Assembly: GCA_963924555.1 (NCBI GenBank)
Contig: OZ004581.1
Location: 9,339,338-9,403,337 of the forward strand
Direction of reading: 5' to 3'
Length of the DNA stretch: 64,000 bases
DNA from: Crambe crambe
Taxonomy: Eukaryota; Porifera; Demospongiae; Poecilosclerida; Crambeidae
Every line of letters begins with the position of its first letter. Positions within the stretch are counted from its first letter, which is position 1. Below the pieces are notes generated by a model. The model did no database searches. It was not told where the DNA came from and saw only the letters and a list, made by a program, of their open reading frames with translations. Made by a program: the position numbers and the translations under genes. Positions 22,401-32,335 of this stretch are shown piece by piece.

Positions 22401-25400
22401 TGTAGAGTTGATGGCAGTGCTAGTTGAGTGTGGATCATCAACTTTCGGTAAATGAGGTAACATGGATGGAACAAAATACTTCAAACCAGGACCCTTATGC
22501 TTTTCAGTACTGATTTTAGCAATAATCAAGAAATGCTCCAATAGATCCACAATCTGTTGAGGTTGCAACTTTTTTTGAGCTCTCAATACTTTTTGGTATA
22601 ATGTTTCTATCAGTATTCCATCCTCACGCAGCAATTTCCAGAGACGACTGTTTCTATATTCTTCTCGCCCTTCCAGTGCCAACAAACGGGCTATTTGTTT
22701 GACAAGCCATTGAGGGTCAGCAATGACACAAGACTTCAAGCTGGGGATGTCAGAGTAGTGAAAGAACACGGCAAGATCGTGATAAAATGTAAGAATGCTA
22801 GTAAGAGTATCTTCAGGGATTAGACATGCTCTACATAATTCCTTCACTTCCTCTAAAGGAACTACTGGCTTCTTTTGAGATCTAGCATATCTCTGGAACA
22901 CTTTCCTGAACAGCAACCAAGTGATTGGAGTACGAATAGCTAAATCTTCTGTTGCAAAGTTATTCACAATCATACGAATGAACTTAAAAGTGTCATCTTC
23001 AAGCTCTCCCATACCAGCTGTTGTGTTATCGACTATTGCTCCATCCAGAACAATGTCAGAAAAGGCTTTACCTGTTAATTCTGAAGAAAGCTTTTCAAGA
23101 ATCTCATGTTTTCTTTCCTTGACAGAAACATCGTCACCATGTGAACCAACAGGCAGAACGAGAGGATACTTGGGGACTTCTTCATCTTCATCACTTTCTT
23201 TATCTATAATGAGCCTCTTATTCAAGAGAGTAGCATGAATGGTGGATATCCACTGCACCATCAAGTCAAGTGTGGATATATCTTCTAGATGCTCAGTGGC
23301 TCTTCCTTTAAAATAGGTAAGACACTGATACTGATCATGGAGATCACGTCTGGCATCGAACATTAAGAGAAACAATGTCCTCGCTGTTAGGAATGCAGGA
23401 AGAATTTTAAGAAAAACTGGCTGGCCTCCACAATCCCACACATGCAGATAAACTTCCTCTTCAATAAATGGGTCAGCAGTGGTTATAACAGAAAGAATCT
23501 CTTTCAAAATCCCCTCAATCAATGGGTGGTCAAATTTGGGGGCAGTTTTACTAGGTTGATTTTTGTCACTGCTCACATCACTTCCTGTGGCAGAAATGGA
23601 ATCTTTGTGATCAAGAATAGTTTGTATCAACTGAGCAAGTCCTTTGATTTCATCAGCATCAGTTATTTTAGTCCAGAACTTTCCTTCCTGGCTGCAGGCC
23701 CAGTAACTCTCAGTGGGGCGGAGGGAGAACGTGTCAGCCACCTGGGTGCTGTAGGCTTCACAGGGAAGGGGCAGATTCATCAAGCCATTGAGTAGACTGC
23801 TCTTGCCCACACCTCCAGGACCAACGATCATCACACGAGCATATGCAACCTTCGTTTCACCCTGCCCCAGGGCATTCAGGTAATCCACTGAAGATCAAGC
23901 ATACAAAATAATTAATATCTATCAAAATAAAAATATTACCTTCAGTCCTTGAGGCTCGAGTCTCAATAAAAAAGAATTCAACATGGAAATTCAACATGGA
24001 AATAAAGTTGATTCACAAGTGAATTATGCACAAAAGACATACACTCACCACCTGAAAATATGAACACCACAACAGTGAAAGTATTGTACAGAGAGAAAGC
24101 TGACTCTCAGGTCATGACTCAATGTACGTGTTATGATTAACAATGCATTAATTTTGGTAGACATCATGTAAATAACAATGCAGAGAGTGAGTACGTTCAG
24201 AATAACTTACTCGCTGAAGGAATGAAATTAAGCATCAAAAGACGACAGTGAAGGTACAACAGGGTAAGAGAATAGACAGCATGTAAGTAACAATGCAGAG
24301 AGTGAGTACGTTCAGAATAACTTACCACCTGAAGGAATGAAATTAAGCATCAATATACGACGACAGGGAAAGAGAATAGACAGCATGTAAGTAACAATGC
24401 AGAGATTGAGTACGTTCAGAATAACTTACATCCTGAAGGAATGGAATTAAGCGTCAAAATACAACAGTGAAGGTACCACAGGGTAAGAGAATAGACAGCA
24501 TGTAAGTAACAATGCAAAGAGTGAGTACGTTCAGAATAACTTACCCCCTGAAGGAATGAATTTAAGCATCAAAATACGACGACAGGGTAAGAGAATAAAC
24601 AGCATGTAAGTAACAATGCAGAGAGTGAGTACGTTCAGAATAACTTACCACCTGAAGGAATGAAATTAAGCATCAATATACGACAACAGGGTAAGAGAAT
24701 AGACAGCATGTAAGTAACAATGCAGAGAGTGAGTACGTTCAGAATAACTTACCTCCTGAAGGAATGAAATTAAGCGTCAAAATACAACAGTGAAGGTACG
24801 GCAGGGTAAGAGAAAAGACAACATGTAAGTAACAATGCAGAGAGTGAGTCAGTTAAGAATAACTTACTCGCTGAAGGATGAAATTAAGCATCAAAATACG
24901 ATGACAGGGTAAGAGAATAGACAGCATGTAAGTAACAATGCAGAGAGTGAGTCAGTTCAGAATAACTTACTCGCTGAAGGAATGAAATTAAGCATCAAAG
25001 TACGACGACAGGGTAAGAGAATAGACAGCATGTAAGTAACAATGCAGAGAGTGAGTACGTTCAGAATAACTTACCAACTGAAGGAATGAAATTAAGCATC
25101 AAAACATGATCATGATAGTGAAGGTAAGAGAATAGACAGCATGTAAGTAACAATGCAGAGAGTGAATATGTTCAGAATAACTTACAAACTGAAGGAATGA
25201 AATTAAGCATCAAAACATGATCATGATAGTGAAGGTAAGACAGGGTAAGAGAATAGACAGCATGTAAGTAACAATGCAGAGAGTGAGTCAGTTCAGAATA
25301 ACTTACCTCCTGAAGGAATGAAATTAAGCGTCAAAATACAACAGTGAAGGTACAGCAGGGTAAGAGAATAGACAGCATGTAAGTAATGCTGCAGAGAGTG

Positions 25401-28400
25401 AGTCAGTTCAGAATAACTTACTGACTAAAGGAATGAAATTAAGCATCAAAAGACGACAGTGAAGGTACAACAGGGTAAGAGAATAGACAGCATGTAAGTA
25501 ACAATGCAGAGAGTGAGTACGTTCAGAATAACTTACCACCTGAAGGAATGAAATTAAGCATCAATATACGACGACAGGGTAAGAGAATAGACAGCATGTA
25601 AGTAACAATGCAGAGAGTGAGTACGTTCAGAATAACTTACCTCCTGAAGGAATGAAATTAAGCGTCAAAATACAACAGTGAAGGTATGGCAGGGTAAGAG
25701 AATAGACAGCATGTAAGTAACAATGCAGAGAGTGAGTACGTTCAGAATAACTTACCCCCTGAAGGAATGAAATTAAGCATCAAAATACGACGACAGGGTA
25801 AGAGAATAGACAGCATGTAAGTAACAATGCAGAGAGTGAGTCAGTTCAGAATAACTTACCTCCTGAAGGAATACAGTGAAGGTACGGCAGGGTAAGAGAA
25901 TAGACAGCATGTAAGTAACAATGCAGAGAGTGAGTCAGTTCAGAATAACTTACTCGCTGAAGGAATGAAATTAAGCATCAAAGTACGACGACAGGGTAAG
26001 AGAATAGACAGCATGTAAGTAACAATGCAGAGAGTGAGTACGTTCAGAATAACTTACCAACTGAAGGAATGAAATTAAGCATCAAAACATATTCATGATA
26101 GTGAAGGTAAGACAGGGTAAGAGAATAGACAGCATGTAAGTAACAATGCAGAGAGTGAGTCAGTTCAGAATAACTTACCTCATGAAGGAATGAAATTAAG
26201 CGTCAAAATACAACAGTGAAGGTACGGCAGGGTAAGAGAATAGACAGCATGTAAGTAACAATGCAGAGAGTGAATATGTTCAGAATAACTTACAAACTGA
26301 AGGAATGAAATTAAGCATCAAAATATGACAGTGAAGGTACAGCAGGGTAAGAGAATAGACAGCATGTAAGTAACAATGCAGAGAGTGAGTCAGTTCAGAA
26401 TAACTTACTCGCTGAAGGAATGAAATTAAGCATCAAAGTACGACGACAGGGTAAGAGAATAGACAGCATGTAAGTAACAATGCAGAGAGTGAGTACGTTC
26501 AGAATAACTTACCAACTGAAGGAATGAAATTAAGCATCAAAACATGATCATGATAGTGAAGGTAAGACAGGGTAAGAGAATAGACAGCATGTAAGTAACA
26601 ATGTAGAGAGTGAGTCAGTTCAGAATAACTTACCTCCTGAAGGAATGAAATTAAGCGTCAAAATACAACAGTGAAGGTACGGCAGGGTAAGAGAATAGAC
26701 AGCATGTAAGTAATGCTGCAGAGAGTGAGTCAGTTCAGAATAACTTACTGGCTAAAGGAATGAAATTAAGCATCAAAAGACGACAGTGAAGGTACAACAG
26801 GGTAAGAGAATAGACAGCATGTAAGTAACAATGCAGAGAGTGAGTACGTTCAGAATAACTTACCACCTGAAGGAATGAAATTAAGCATCAATATACGACG
26901 ACAGGGTAAGAGAATAGACAGCATGTAAGTAACAATGCAGAGAGTGAGTCAGTTCAGAATAACTTACCCCCTGAAGGAATGAAATTAAGCGTCGAAATAC
27001 GACGACAGGGTAAGAGAATAGACAGCATGTAAGTAACAATGCAGAGAGTGAGTCAGTTCAGAATAACTTACCCCCTGAAGGAATGAAATTAAGCGTCCAA
27101 ATACGACGACAGGGTAAGAGAATAGACAGCATGTAAGTAACAATGCAGAGAGTGAGTACGTTCAGAATAACTTACTCGCTGAAGGAATGAAATTAAGCAT
27201 CAAAGTACGACGACATGGTAAGAGAATAGACAGCATGTAAGTAACAATGCAGAGAATGAGTACGTTCAGAATAACTTACCAACTGAAGGAATGAAATTAA
27301 GCATCAAAACATGATCATAATAGTGAAGGTAAGACAGGGTAAGAGAATAGACAGCATGTAAGTAACAATGCAGAGAGTGAGTCAGTTCAGAATAACTTAC
27401 CTCCTGAAGGAATGAAATTAAGCGTCAAAATACAACAGTGAAGGTACGGCAGGGTAAGAGAATAGACAGCATGTAAGTAACAATGCAGAGAGTGAATATG
27501 TTCAGAATAACTTACAAACTGAAGGAATGAAATTAAGCATCAAAATACGACAGTGAAGGTACAGCAGAGTAAGAGAATAGACAGCATGTAAGTAACGATG
27601 CAGAGAGTGAGTCAGTTCAGAATAACTTACTCGCTGAAGGAATGAAATTAAGCATCAAAATACGACAACAGGGTAAAAGAATAGACAGCATGTAAGTAAC
27701 AATGCAGAGAGTGAGTACGTTCAGAATAACTTACCTCCTGAAGGAATGAAATTAAGCATCAAAATACAACAGTGAAGGTACGGCAGGGTAAGAGAATAGA
27801 CAGCATGTAAGTAACAATGCAGAGAGTGAATATGTTCAGAATAACTTACAAACTGAAGGAATGAAATTAAGCATCAAAATACGACAGTGAAGGTACAGCA
27901 GGGTAAGAGAATAGACAGCATGTAAGTAACAATGCAGAGAGTGAGTCAGTTCAGAATAACTTACTCGCTGAAGGAATGAAATTAAGCATCAAAATACGAC
28001 GACAGGGTAAGAGAATAGACAGCATGTAAGTAACAATGCAGAGAGTGAGTACGTTCAGAATAACTTACCAACTGAAGGAATGAAATTAAGCATCAAAATA
28101 CGACGACAGGGTAAGAGAATAGACAGCATGTAAGTAACAATGCAGAGAGTGAGTATGTTCAGAATAACTTACCGACTGAAGGAATGAAATTAAGCATCAA
28201 AATACGACAGTGAAGGTAAGACAGGGTAAGAGAAGAGACAGCATGTAAGTAACAATGCAGAGAGTGAGTACGTTCAGAATAACTTACCTCCTGAAGGAAT
28301 GAAATTAAGCATCAAAATACGACAGTAAAAGTACGGCAAGAGAACAGACAGCATGTAAGTAACAAAATGCAGAGAGTGAGTTTATTCAGAATAACTTACC

Positions 28401-29412
28401 CGCTGAAGGAATAAATTAAGCATCAGTGACAGTATGACAGGGTAAGAGAATAGACAGCATGTGAGTAACAATGTAGAGTGTGAGTTGGTTCAGAATAACT
28501 TACCCCCTGAAGGCATCAAAATACGACAGGGTAAGAGAATAGACAGCATGTAAGTAACAATGCAGAGAGTGAGTTTATTCAGAATAACTTACCCGCTGAA
28601 GAAATGAAATTAAGCATCAAAATACGACAATGAAGGTATGACAGGGTAAGAGAATAGACAGCATGTGAGTAACAATGTAGAGTATGAGTTGGTTCAGAAT
28701 AACTTACCATCTGAAGCATCAAAAACAATGAAGGTACGACAGGGTAAGAGAATAAACAGCATGTAAGTAATAGTGCTGAAAGTTGTCAAGAATAACTCAC
28801 ATCCTGAAGGATCTAAATATGTCAATGAAGGTATGACAGGGTAAGATAATGAGAAGTGATAAAACAATATGTTAATGAAGTATAAGTAATAACTTACCAG
28901 GAGAAGGGGTAATAAGTTCCAACATCAAATTGAGTGTGTATGGTGTGAAAGAACATGATGCCAAATATAATGTCAGTCTTGAATGACTCACCTCCTGAAA
29001 GAAAACATTGATACACATACTAACTAAAGGTCGTGATCATAACATAATTCAGCACTTTCTAATCAATAAATATTCCAGACACAATCTTGAAACCTCCTTC
29101 CTTTTTTGGTAAAGGGTTGACAAGTGAGAATTGGCCCCACCCGTACGTACACATGGGCCACATAGGTACACTGCAGTACAGCACAAGCTGCACTTCAGGT
29201 GAGGAAGGAATGAGCTTCCAAGTCATTACCAGTGGGTTGCATTGGTACACCCTCTATAATCAATACTCCACAACTAAATGAGCTGTCACACCCTAGTCCC
29301 TAGTCCCTAGCTACCTTTTTCATGTGAATACACTCACAAAGTATGGTTCAGCTCTGCTAGAAGTACCCTTCTTCTCTGCTTCTTCATTCTCTTCACCTTT
29401 TTTATCACTCAT
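19159..29412 (-). CDS. Roc-COR GTPase with two Death domains, coiled coil and a microexon array (spliced gene)
   Basis: Twelve ordinary exons: 29412-29338, 23961-23940, 23887-21918, 21838-21609, 21525-21419, 21360-21269, 21211-21154, 20937-20912, 20860-20740, 20652-20540, 20474-20432 and 19466-19159. All junctions are GT-AG, phases agree, and lengths sum to 3165 bases, 1054 codons plus stop. Order: charged N-terminus, Roc domain (GPGGVGKS P-loop, WDCGGQP switch II), COR domain, Death fold, coiled coil, Pro/Gln/Ser linker, Death domain. Such Roco proteins are GTP-dependent signalling scaffolds, and Death domains recruit partners in apoptosis or innate immunity (family knowledge). The first intron holds 46 candidate one-codon exons, each keeping phase. 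Reading on past the 21609 donor gives TGA at 21599, so a shorter form ending after the first Death domain is possible. Ligand and pathway are unknown. Confidence 0.85.
20084..20201. mobile_element. Small Tc1/mariner-like MITE
   Basis: A 118-bp AT-rich segment starts TACTGTATAGCG and ends CGCTATATGGTA, imperfect terminal inverted repeats bounded by TA dinucleotides. Internal ttttcgtgg motifs are typical of this kind of miniature element. It sits in an intron of the Roc-COR-Death gene. Confidence 0.6.
20233..20335. repeat. 18-bp minisatellite, about 6 copies
   Basis: Repeats of ggtggtctcttaatggag with a/g changes, in the intron before the C-terminal Death exon. Related single motifs (agagaccacctcc) occur near 17885 and 19935. 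Confidence 0.9.
20432..21525 (-). other. Coiled-coil and linker exons
   Basis: Seven small exons. Three code charged helices: EHYESLKDREIHEKNKEIDQL, QLSKEGKEIDQLKKEFKK, and a triple repeat of EKDREI. They alternate with Ser/Pro/Gln-rich pieces and an alanine-rich 26-nt exon. All junction phases agree (starts 2,1,0,1,0,1,0; only the joins matter and they fit). The repeating GluLysAspArgGluIle unit suggests a short oligomerising coiled coil that can be lengthened or shortened by exon choice. Confidence 0.7.
21609..21838 (-). other. First Death-fold exon
   Basis: After a long poly-T acceptor, about 76 codons form a helical segment (ELAKALEMSEHLLFINNDA, LLDLWQEEM, LLQHLNSIGIQDM) with the Leu/Trp spacing of Death-fold domains. 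Two donors lie close together (GTACTT at 21608 and GTGATG a few bases further); both give the phase needed by the next exon at 21525. Read-through ends at TGA 21599. Confidence 0.65.
21842..21861. repeat. Poly-A run (poly-T on the gene strand)
   Basis: About 20 adenines form the polypyrimidine tract of the first Death exon acceptor. Length variation here could affect splicing. Confidence 0.9.
21918..23887 (-). other. Roc-COR exon (656 codons)
   Basis: One long exon codes the whole GTPase and COR region. G1 is GPGGVGKS about 23 residues in, G3 is WDCGGQP, and the G4 position reads PVGSHGDD instead of the canonical NKxD. The COR part begins about RTPITWLLFRKVFQRYA and includes IADPQWLVKQIARLLA. 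A CEGCPQRDH cysteine cluster stands near the end. Lys and Ser of the P-loop are present, so nucleotide binding is plausible. Confidence 0.9.
23940..23961 (-). other. 22-nt exon joining the array to the Roc exon
   Basis: Between attcttttttattgag and the donor gtaatatt lie 22 bases coding Thr-Arg-Ala-Ser-Arg-Thr-Glu plus one base. That extra base completes the valine codon with the first two bases of the Roc exon. This is what makes the phase of exon 1 (0), the 3-nt units (0) and the Roc exon (1) compatible. The acceptor ends in GAG rather than CAG. Confidence 0.7.
24041..28998 (-). repeat. Tandem array of 46 candidate 3-nt microexons
   Basis: Units of mostly 104, 115 or 121 bp. Gene-strand consensus: a possible branch site tgcttaat, tttcattccttcag, three variable bases, gtaagttattctgaac. 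Variable triplets (plus-strand left base, sense codon): 24049 GTG; 24211 CGA; 24326 GTG; 24430 GAT; 24545 GGG; 24649 GTG; 24753 GAG; 24868 CGA; 24971 CGA; 25075 TTG; 25186 TTT; 25307 GAG; 25422 TCA; 25537 GTG; 25641 GAG; 25756 GGG; 25860 GAG; 25954 CGA; 26058 TTG; 26179 GAG (acceptor CAT); 26294 TTT; 26409 CGA; 26513 TTG; 26634 GAG; 26749 CCA; 26864 GTG; 26968 GGG; 27072 GGG; 27176 CGA; 27280 TTG; 27401 GAG; 27516 TTT; 27631 CGA; 27735 GAG; 27850 TTT; 27965 CGA; 28069 TTG; 28173 TCG; 28288 GAG; 28400 CGG; 28504 GGG; 28593 CGG; 28708 ATG; 28801 GAT; 28898 CTG (no acceptor AG); 28992 GAG. Use as exons is inference. Confidence 0.85.
29338..29412 (-). other. Exon 1 of the Roc-COR-Death gene
   Basis: ATG at 29412 begins 25 codons of a charged Lys/Glu-rich N-terminus ending in Glu-Pro-Tyr-Phe at a GTGAGT donor (phase 0). 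There is no signal peptide, so the product should be cytosolic. The next splice partner downstream is the microexon array or, by skipping it, the exon at 23961. Confidence 0.75.
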
Positions 29413-29589
29413 GATGTGATCCAGTAAATATTTCTTACCTGATCCAAAAGTCTGTGGGTTCATAGATATAAGAGGTTATATCTATGGTGGGTTCAAAGGT
29501 TATAATGATTCACTACGCATGCGCAAGATGCAAGTGGTTTCTGCACATAAATAAATCTGAAATGGTCTCAAAATTAATGTCTAACCTAG

Positions 29590-29915
29590 ATGAGTGAATG
29601 GTTTTAAGAAAGCATAAATGAAGAGATTAGACAACATGATAAGCATTAAGTGATACCTGCACGTGAAAAGGGGAAAGTCATTCAGCCTGCAGTGTGAAAT
29701 AATGTCACACTGATCCGTCCTTCTTTACTTCTCTCTATTTATTACACAGGTGCACATGTCTGCATCCTTCTCAATATAATTATCAGTCTGTAAAGGATGC
29801 AGTCATGTATATGTATTACCTGTAGCACCTGTGTGATAGAGAGAAGTTATTAAAGAGGGATGGATCAGTGTGTCTATTCACAACACACTAACAAATAACC
29901 TCATTTATTTACTGA
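29590..29915. mobile_element. Foldback MITE-like repeat, copy 2
   Basis: Closely matches 9960-10290 over about 320 bp, including the central palindrome with aaggatgc, cacctgtgtgat and agagggatggatc. It lies about 180 bp upstream of exon 1 of the Roc-COR-Death gene and may overlap its promoter. Confidence 0.7.
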
Positions 29916-29929
29916 GTGAATACATTCAC

Positions 29930-30135
29930 ACACTTCTTCTCTATCTGACCTCTCACCCACTTCTCTCTCATCCACCATCTAACCACTCACCCACTTAATT
30001 CCTTCTTCTCCATTTAACCTCTCACCCACTTCTCCATGCATCCTCCAACTTTTCTCCATCAAATCTCGCACCCACTTCTTCTCCACCTAACCTCTCACCC
30101 ACTTCTTCTATCCTGTCACATACTTCCTCTCCACC
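29930..30135. repeat. Degenerate CT-rich repeat
   Basis: Imperfect repeats of cctctcacccacttct with variable spacers, six or more copies. No coding frame is supported. Confidence 0.7.
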
Positions 30136-30172
30136 TAGCCTGTCCCACAATTTTTAGCCTGCCGCCCACTTG

Positions 30173-30334
30173 ATGGAGGAACTCTTTCAGAGTTCTGACC
30201 GTGACCAAAGATGTCAGTCAACAACATTCAATGCACTGCAATATGAGCACTTTGACAAAGCATGTGACGTATCACTCAAGTCATGTGTTGAGGACAGACT
30301 CCTGTACAATTCAGTAATGTTTCTGCAAGAAAAG
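30173..30334 (+). CDS. Isolated 5' exon of an unrecognised gene
   Basis: ATG at 30173 opens 54 codons (begins Met-Glu-Glu-Leu-Phe-Gln; contains FNALQYEHFDKACDVSLKS) ending LQEK exactly at a GTTAGC donor, phase 0. Residue composition and the donor make it look like a true first exon. Just after it lies a poly-G run and transposon-like DNA, and I find no matching second exon within the next kilobase, so the gene may be interrupted. Family unknown. Confidence 0.45.
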
Positions 30335-30358
30335 GTTAGCTAACTATACAATTATTAT

Positions 30359-30397
<39 letters not shown>

Positions 30398-31463
30398 AGG
30401 GGGGGGTGCACCCCCTCTGATTTCAATAAAAAAAAATAACTAGCAGAATAACACTGAGGCAATGACTTATCCTGTTTTTGCTTCCCAAATACCAGATGCA
30501 ATAATATAAGAAAACTCTAGGGGAGCATACCCTAGTTGGCGGGCCTTGCATGCTGTGTAGCCTACCTTCAATTCCTCAATGGAACCCAGATTTGGTACCC
30601 CCCAATATTTCGTAGTGGATTTTGTACCCATGCGAAATATCATAGTTGATTTTGCACCCCCACACCAAATATCCTTGAATTCTCCATTGGTTTTGGTTTG
30701 ATGGTGCAAAAATCCCTAAGTAGATTCAAAATCCACTACCACATCTCAGACTGTCCAACCATCCCTACTTCAGCGGGATCCTCCCGCTTTAAATAAAAAT
30801 TCCCATTTCCCGACGTACCTAACAGCGGGATGGTATAAGTCCCGGCCGCTCTGCATGCGCAGCTCATGCAATCGTGCATGCGCGCGCAGGCAGACAAACC
30901 CTGCCCACAAGCTAGATGGGTGTGCTCTATTTTGAGGGCGATCGCGCGATGGCATCGAGAATGTTGATGAAAAATGTTATGATTATAATCCACCTGAGGA
31001 ACTATTGAAAGTAAATAAGTCCGCTGTCAGAAAATACAATACTGAACTGAACATGGCAGTTACTCCAAATCAAACTCCAAATCTAATTAGCAAAGCAGAC
31101 TTTATCAGCTAGCTATATGACTTTCATATCATATCAAGGGGGGATGGGTGGGCGGCGCAGTTTATCAAAATTGGTGTGGTTTGGGGGAAATGGGCGTGAT
31201 CACGAAAAATTTTCACTCGATCCCTCTCATCAAGCTTGCTGGGACTATCTATGGTTGGACAGTCTGACATCTTTTCAGTGGATTTGGTATGGGGGTGCAT
31301 AATAATTCACTAGTGGATTAGGTAGGGGGTACGAAAAAAGGGGTGCTGAATTTCCTGTGACACCATACCTGGTCTTACACCTTAAGTTACGGTATACATG
31401 GGCATCATGCCCCCCCCCCCCCCCCCCCCCCCCCCCTTTCAAATTCCTAGATCCACCCCTGCA
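30359..31463. mobile_element. hAT-like non-autonomous element, ends uncertain
   Basis: The right end read on the minus strand is caggggtggatctaggaatt followed by a long G run, the style of hAT miniature elements. The left side has a G run of about 35 and caggggggggtgcac. Internal inverted repeats include cagactgtccaaccat at about 30749 and its complement at about 31252. Homopolymer runs make the ends and the target duplication unreliable. No transposase frame is present. Confidence 0.45.
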
Positions 31464-31646
31464 CATAAGCAAGAAGATTTTTCTGTTGTAAAGGTAATTT
31501 CTATGTCATACATCTATGGTACAGTACATATGTACATGTTAACCTCCTTTTTCTCGAGGGTGGGCATAGACGCCGCCAGACTAGACGTGCAATGTGGTCT
31601 TAATAATAATCATTGTTATGATAATACCATGGATATTACAAAGCAT

Positions 31647-32335
31647 TTAAATACACAACTCCTGATCTGAAATGAAGTGAGACGCTAAAGGCATCTCAGG
31701 AACAATCAGTTCACAAGGTTGTGGCCCAGCCCCACCCATTTCTTTCACAGCTAAATACTGTGAATGTGATGAGCTGTAATCTGGGAGATCTTCATCACTG
31801 AAGGAAACATCAAATTCATTCCCAGAATACTCTTCACTGGAGCTGGCAGTAGAATCTTCATTGGAGTAGATACTCCCCTCGTTTCCACTCATCTCAGGAG
31901 GTACTTCGTGGGACGGCTGGTAAGTGGTGCGAGCACGAAGAGAAAATGGCATTGTGATCACAAACTCATCTCCCTCAACATAAACAGCATTCGCTTCAGG
32001 GAGAAGTGGCATAGCATAGCTGCCATCTTGTGTCTCAGTGGCCTCATCATTCGCATCACCAGCTGCTTCAATAATCACTATGGCATTGTTTGGACCAAGA
32101 CCAAATAAAAAGCATAAATATTTATAAAGACGTGAAAAAAACTGGCCGACAAGGATAGTGATTCTCCATCTGTTCTGATTCAATGGAGCTTGGAATTCAG
32201 ATGATGCAGAATCGACTGAGTAATGAGGTGTAACGTCAGGAGTCTGAAAGTGATGAGTGACGGAAGAGGTGGAGGTATGCAATCTGTCGACTGTGGCTGC
32301 TTGTGGAGGCAGGGGAGGTCGCTGAAGGGGTTGCT
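31647..32335 (-). CDS. Gene X, unrecognised acidic protein, last exon
   Basis: An exon starting after ctatcaacag (about 32335) runs open to the stop at 31647. It is rich in Ser/Glu/Asp at the C-terminus (SNEDSTASSSEEYSGNEFD) and has a hydrophobic stretch RWRITILVGQFFSRLYKYL followed by FLFGLGPNNAIVIIEAAG, perhaps a membrane-associated helix. A second copy at 47553-48194 keeps the frame with mostly conservative changes, which supports real coding. Upstream, 32400-32455 has a triple 21-24 bp repeat (gtgtacagcaaagagaaagt). No family recognised. Confidence 0.6.

Noticed and set aside
21599..23888. Separate Roco gene ending at 21599 and a separate coiled-coil/Death gene
   Set aside because: The exon at 21525 has a strong acceptor, no start codon, and exactly the phase supplied by the donors at 21608; all later junctions fit one gene. 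Kept only as a possible short isoform.
24041..28998. CRISPR-like array
   Set aside because: Regular repeats with short variable parts recall CRISPR, but the variable part is only three bases, units are about 104-121 bp, there are no cas genes, and the surroundings are an intron of an animal gene.
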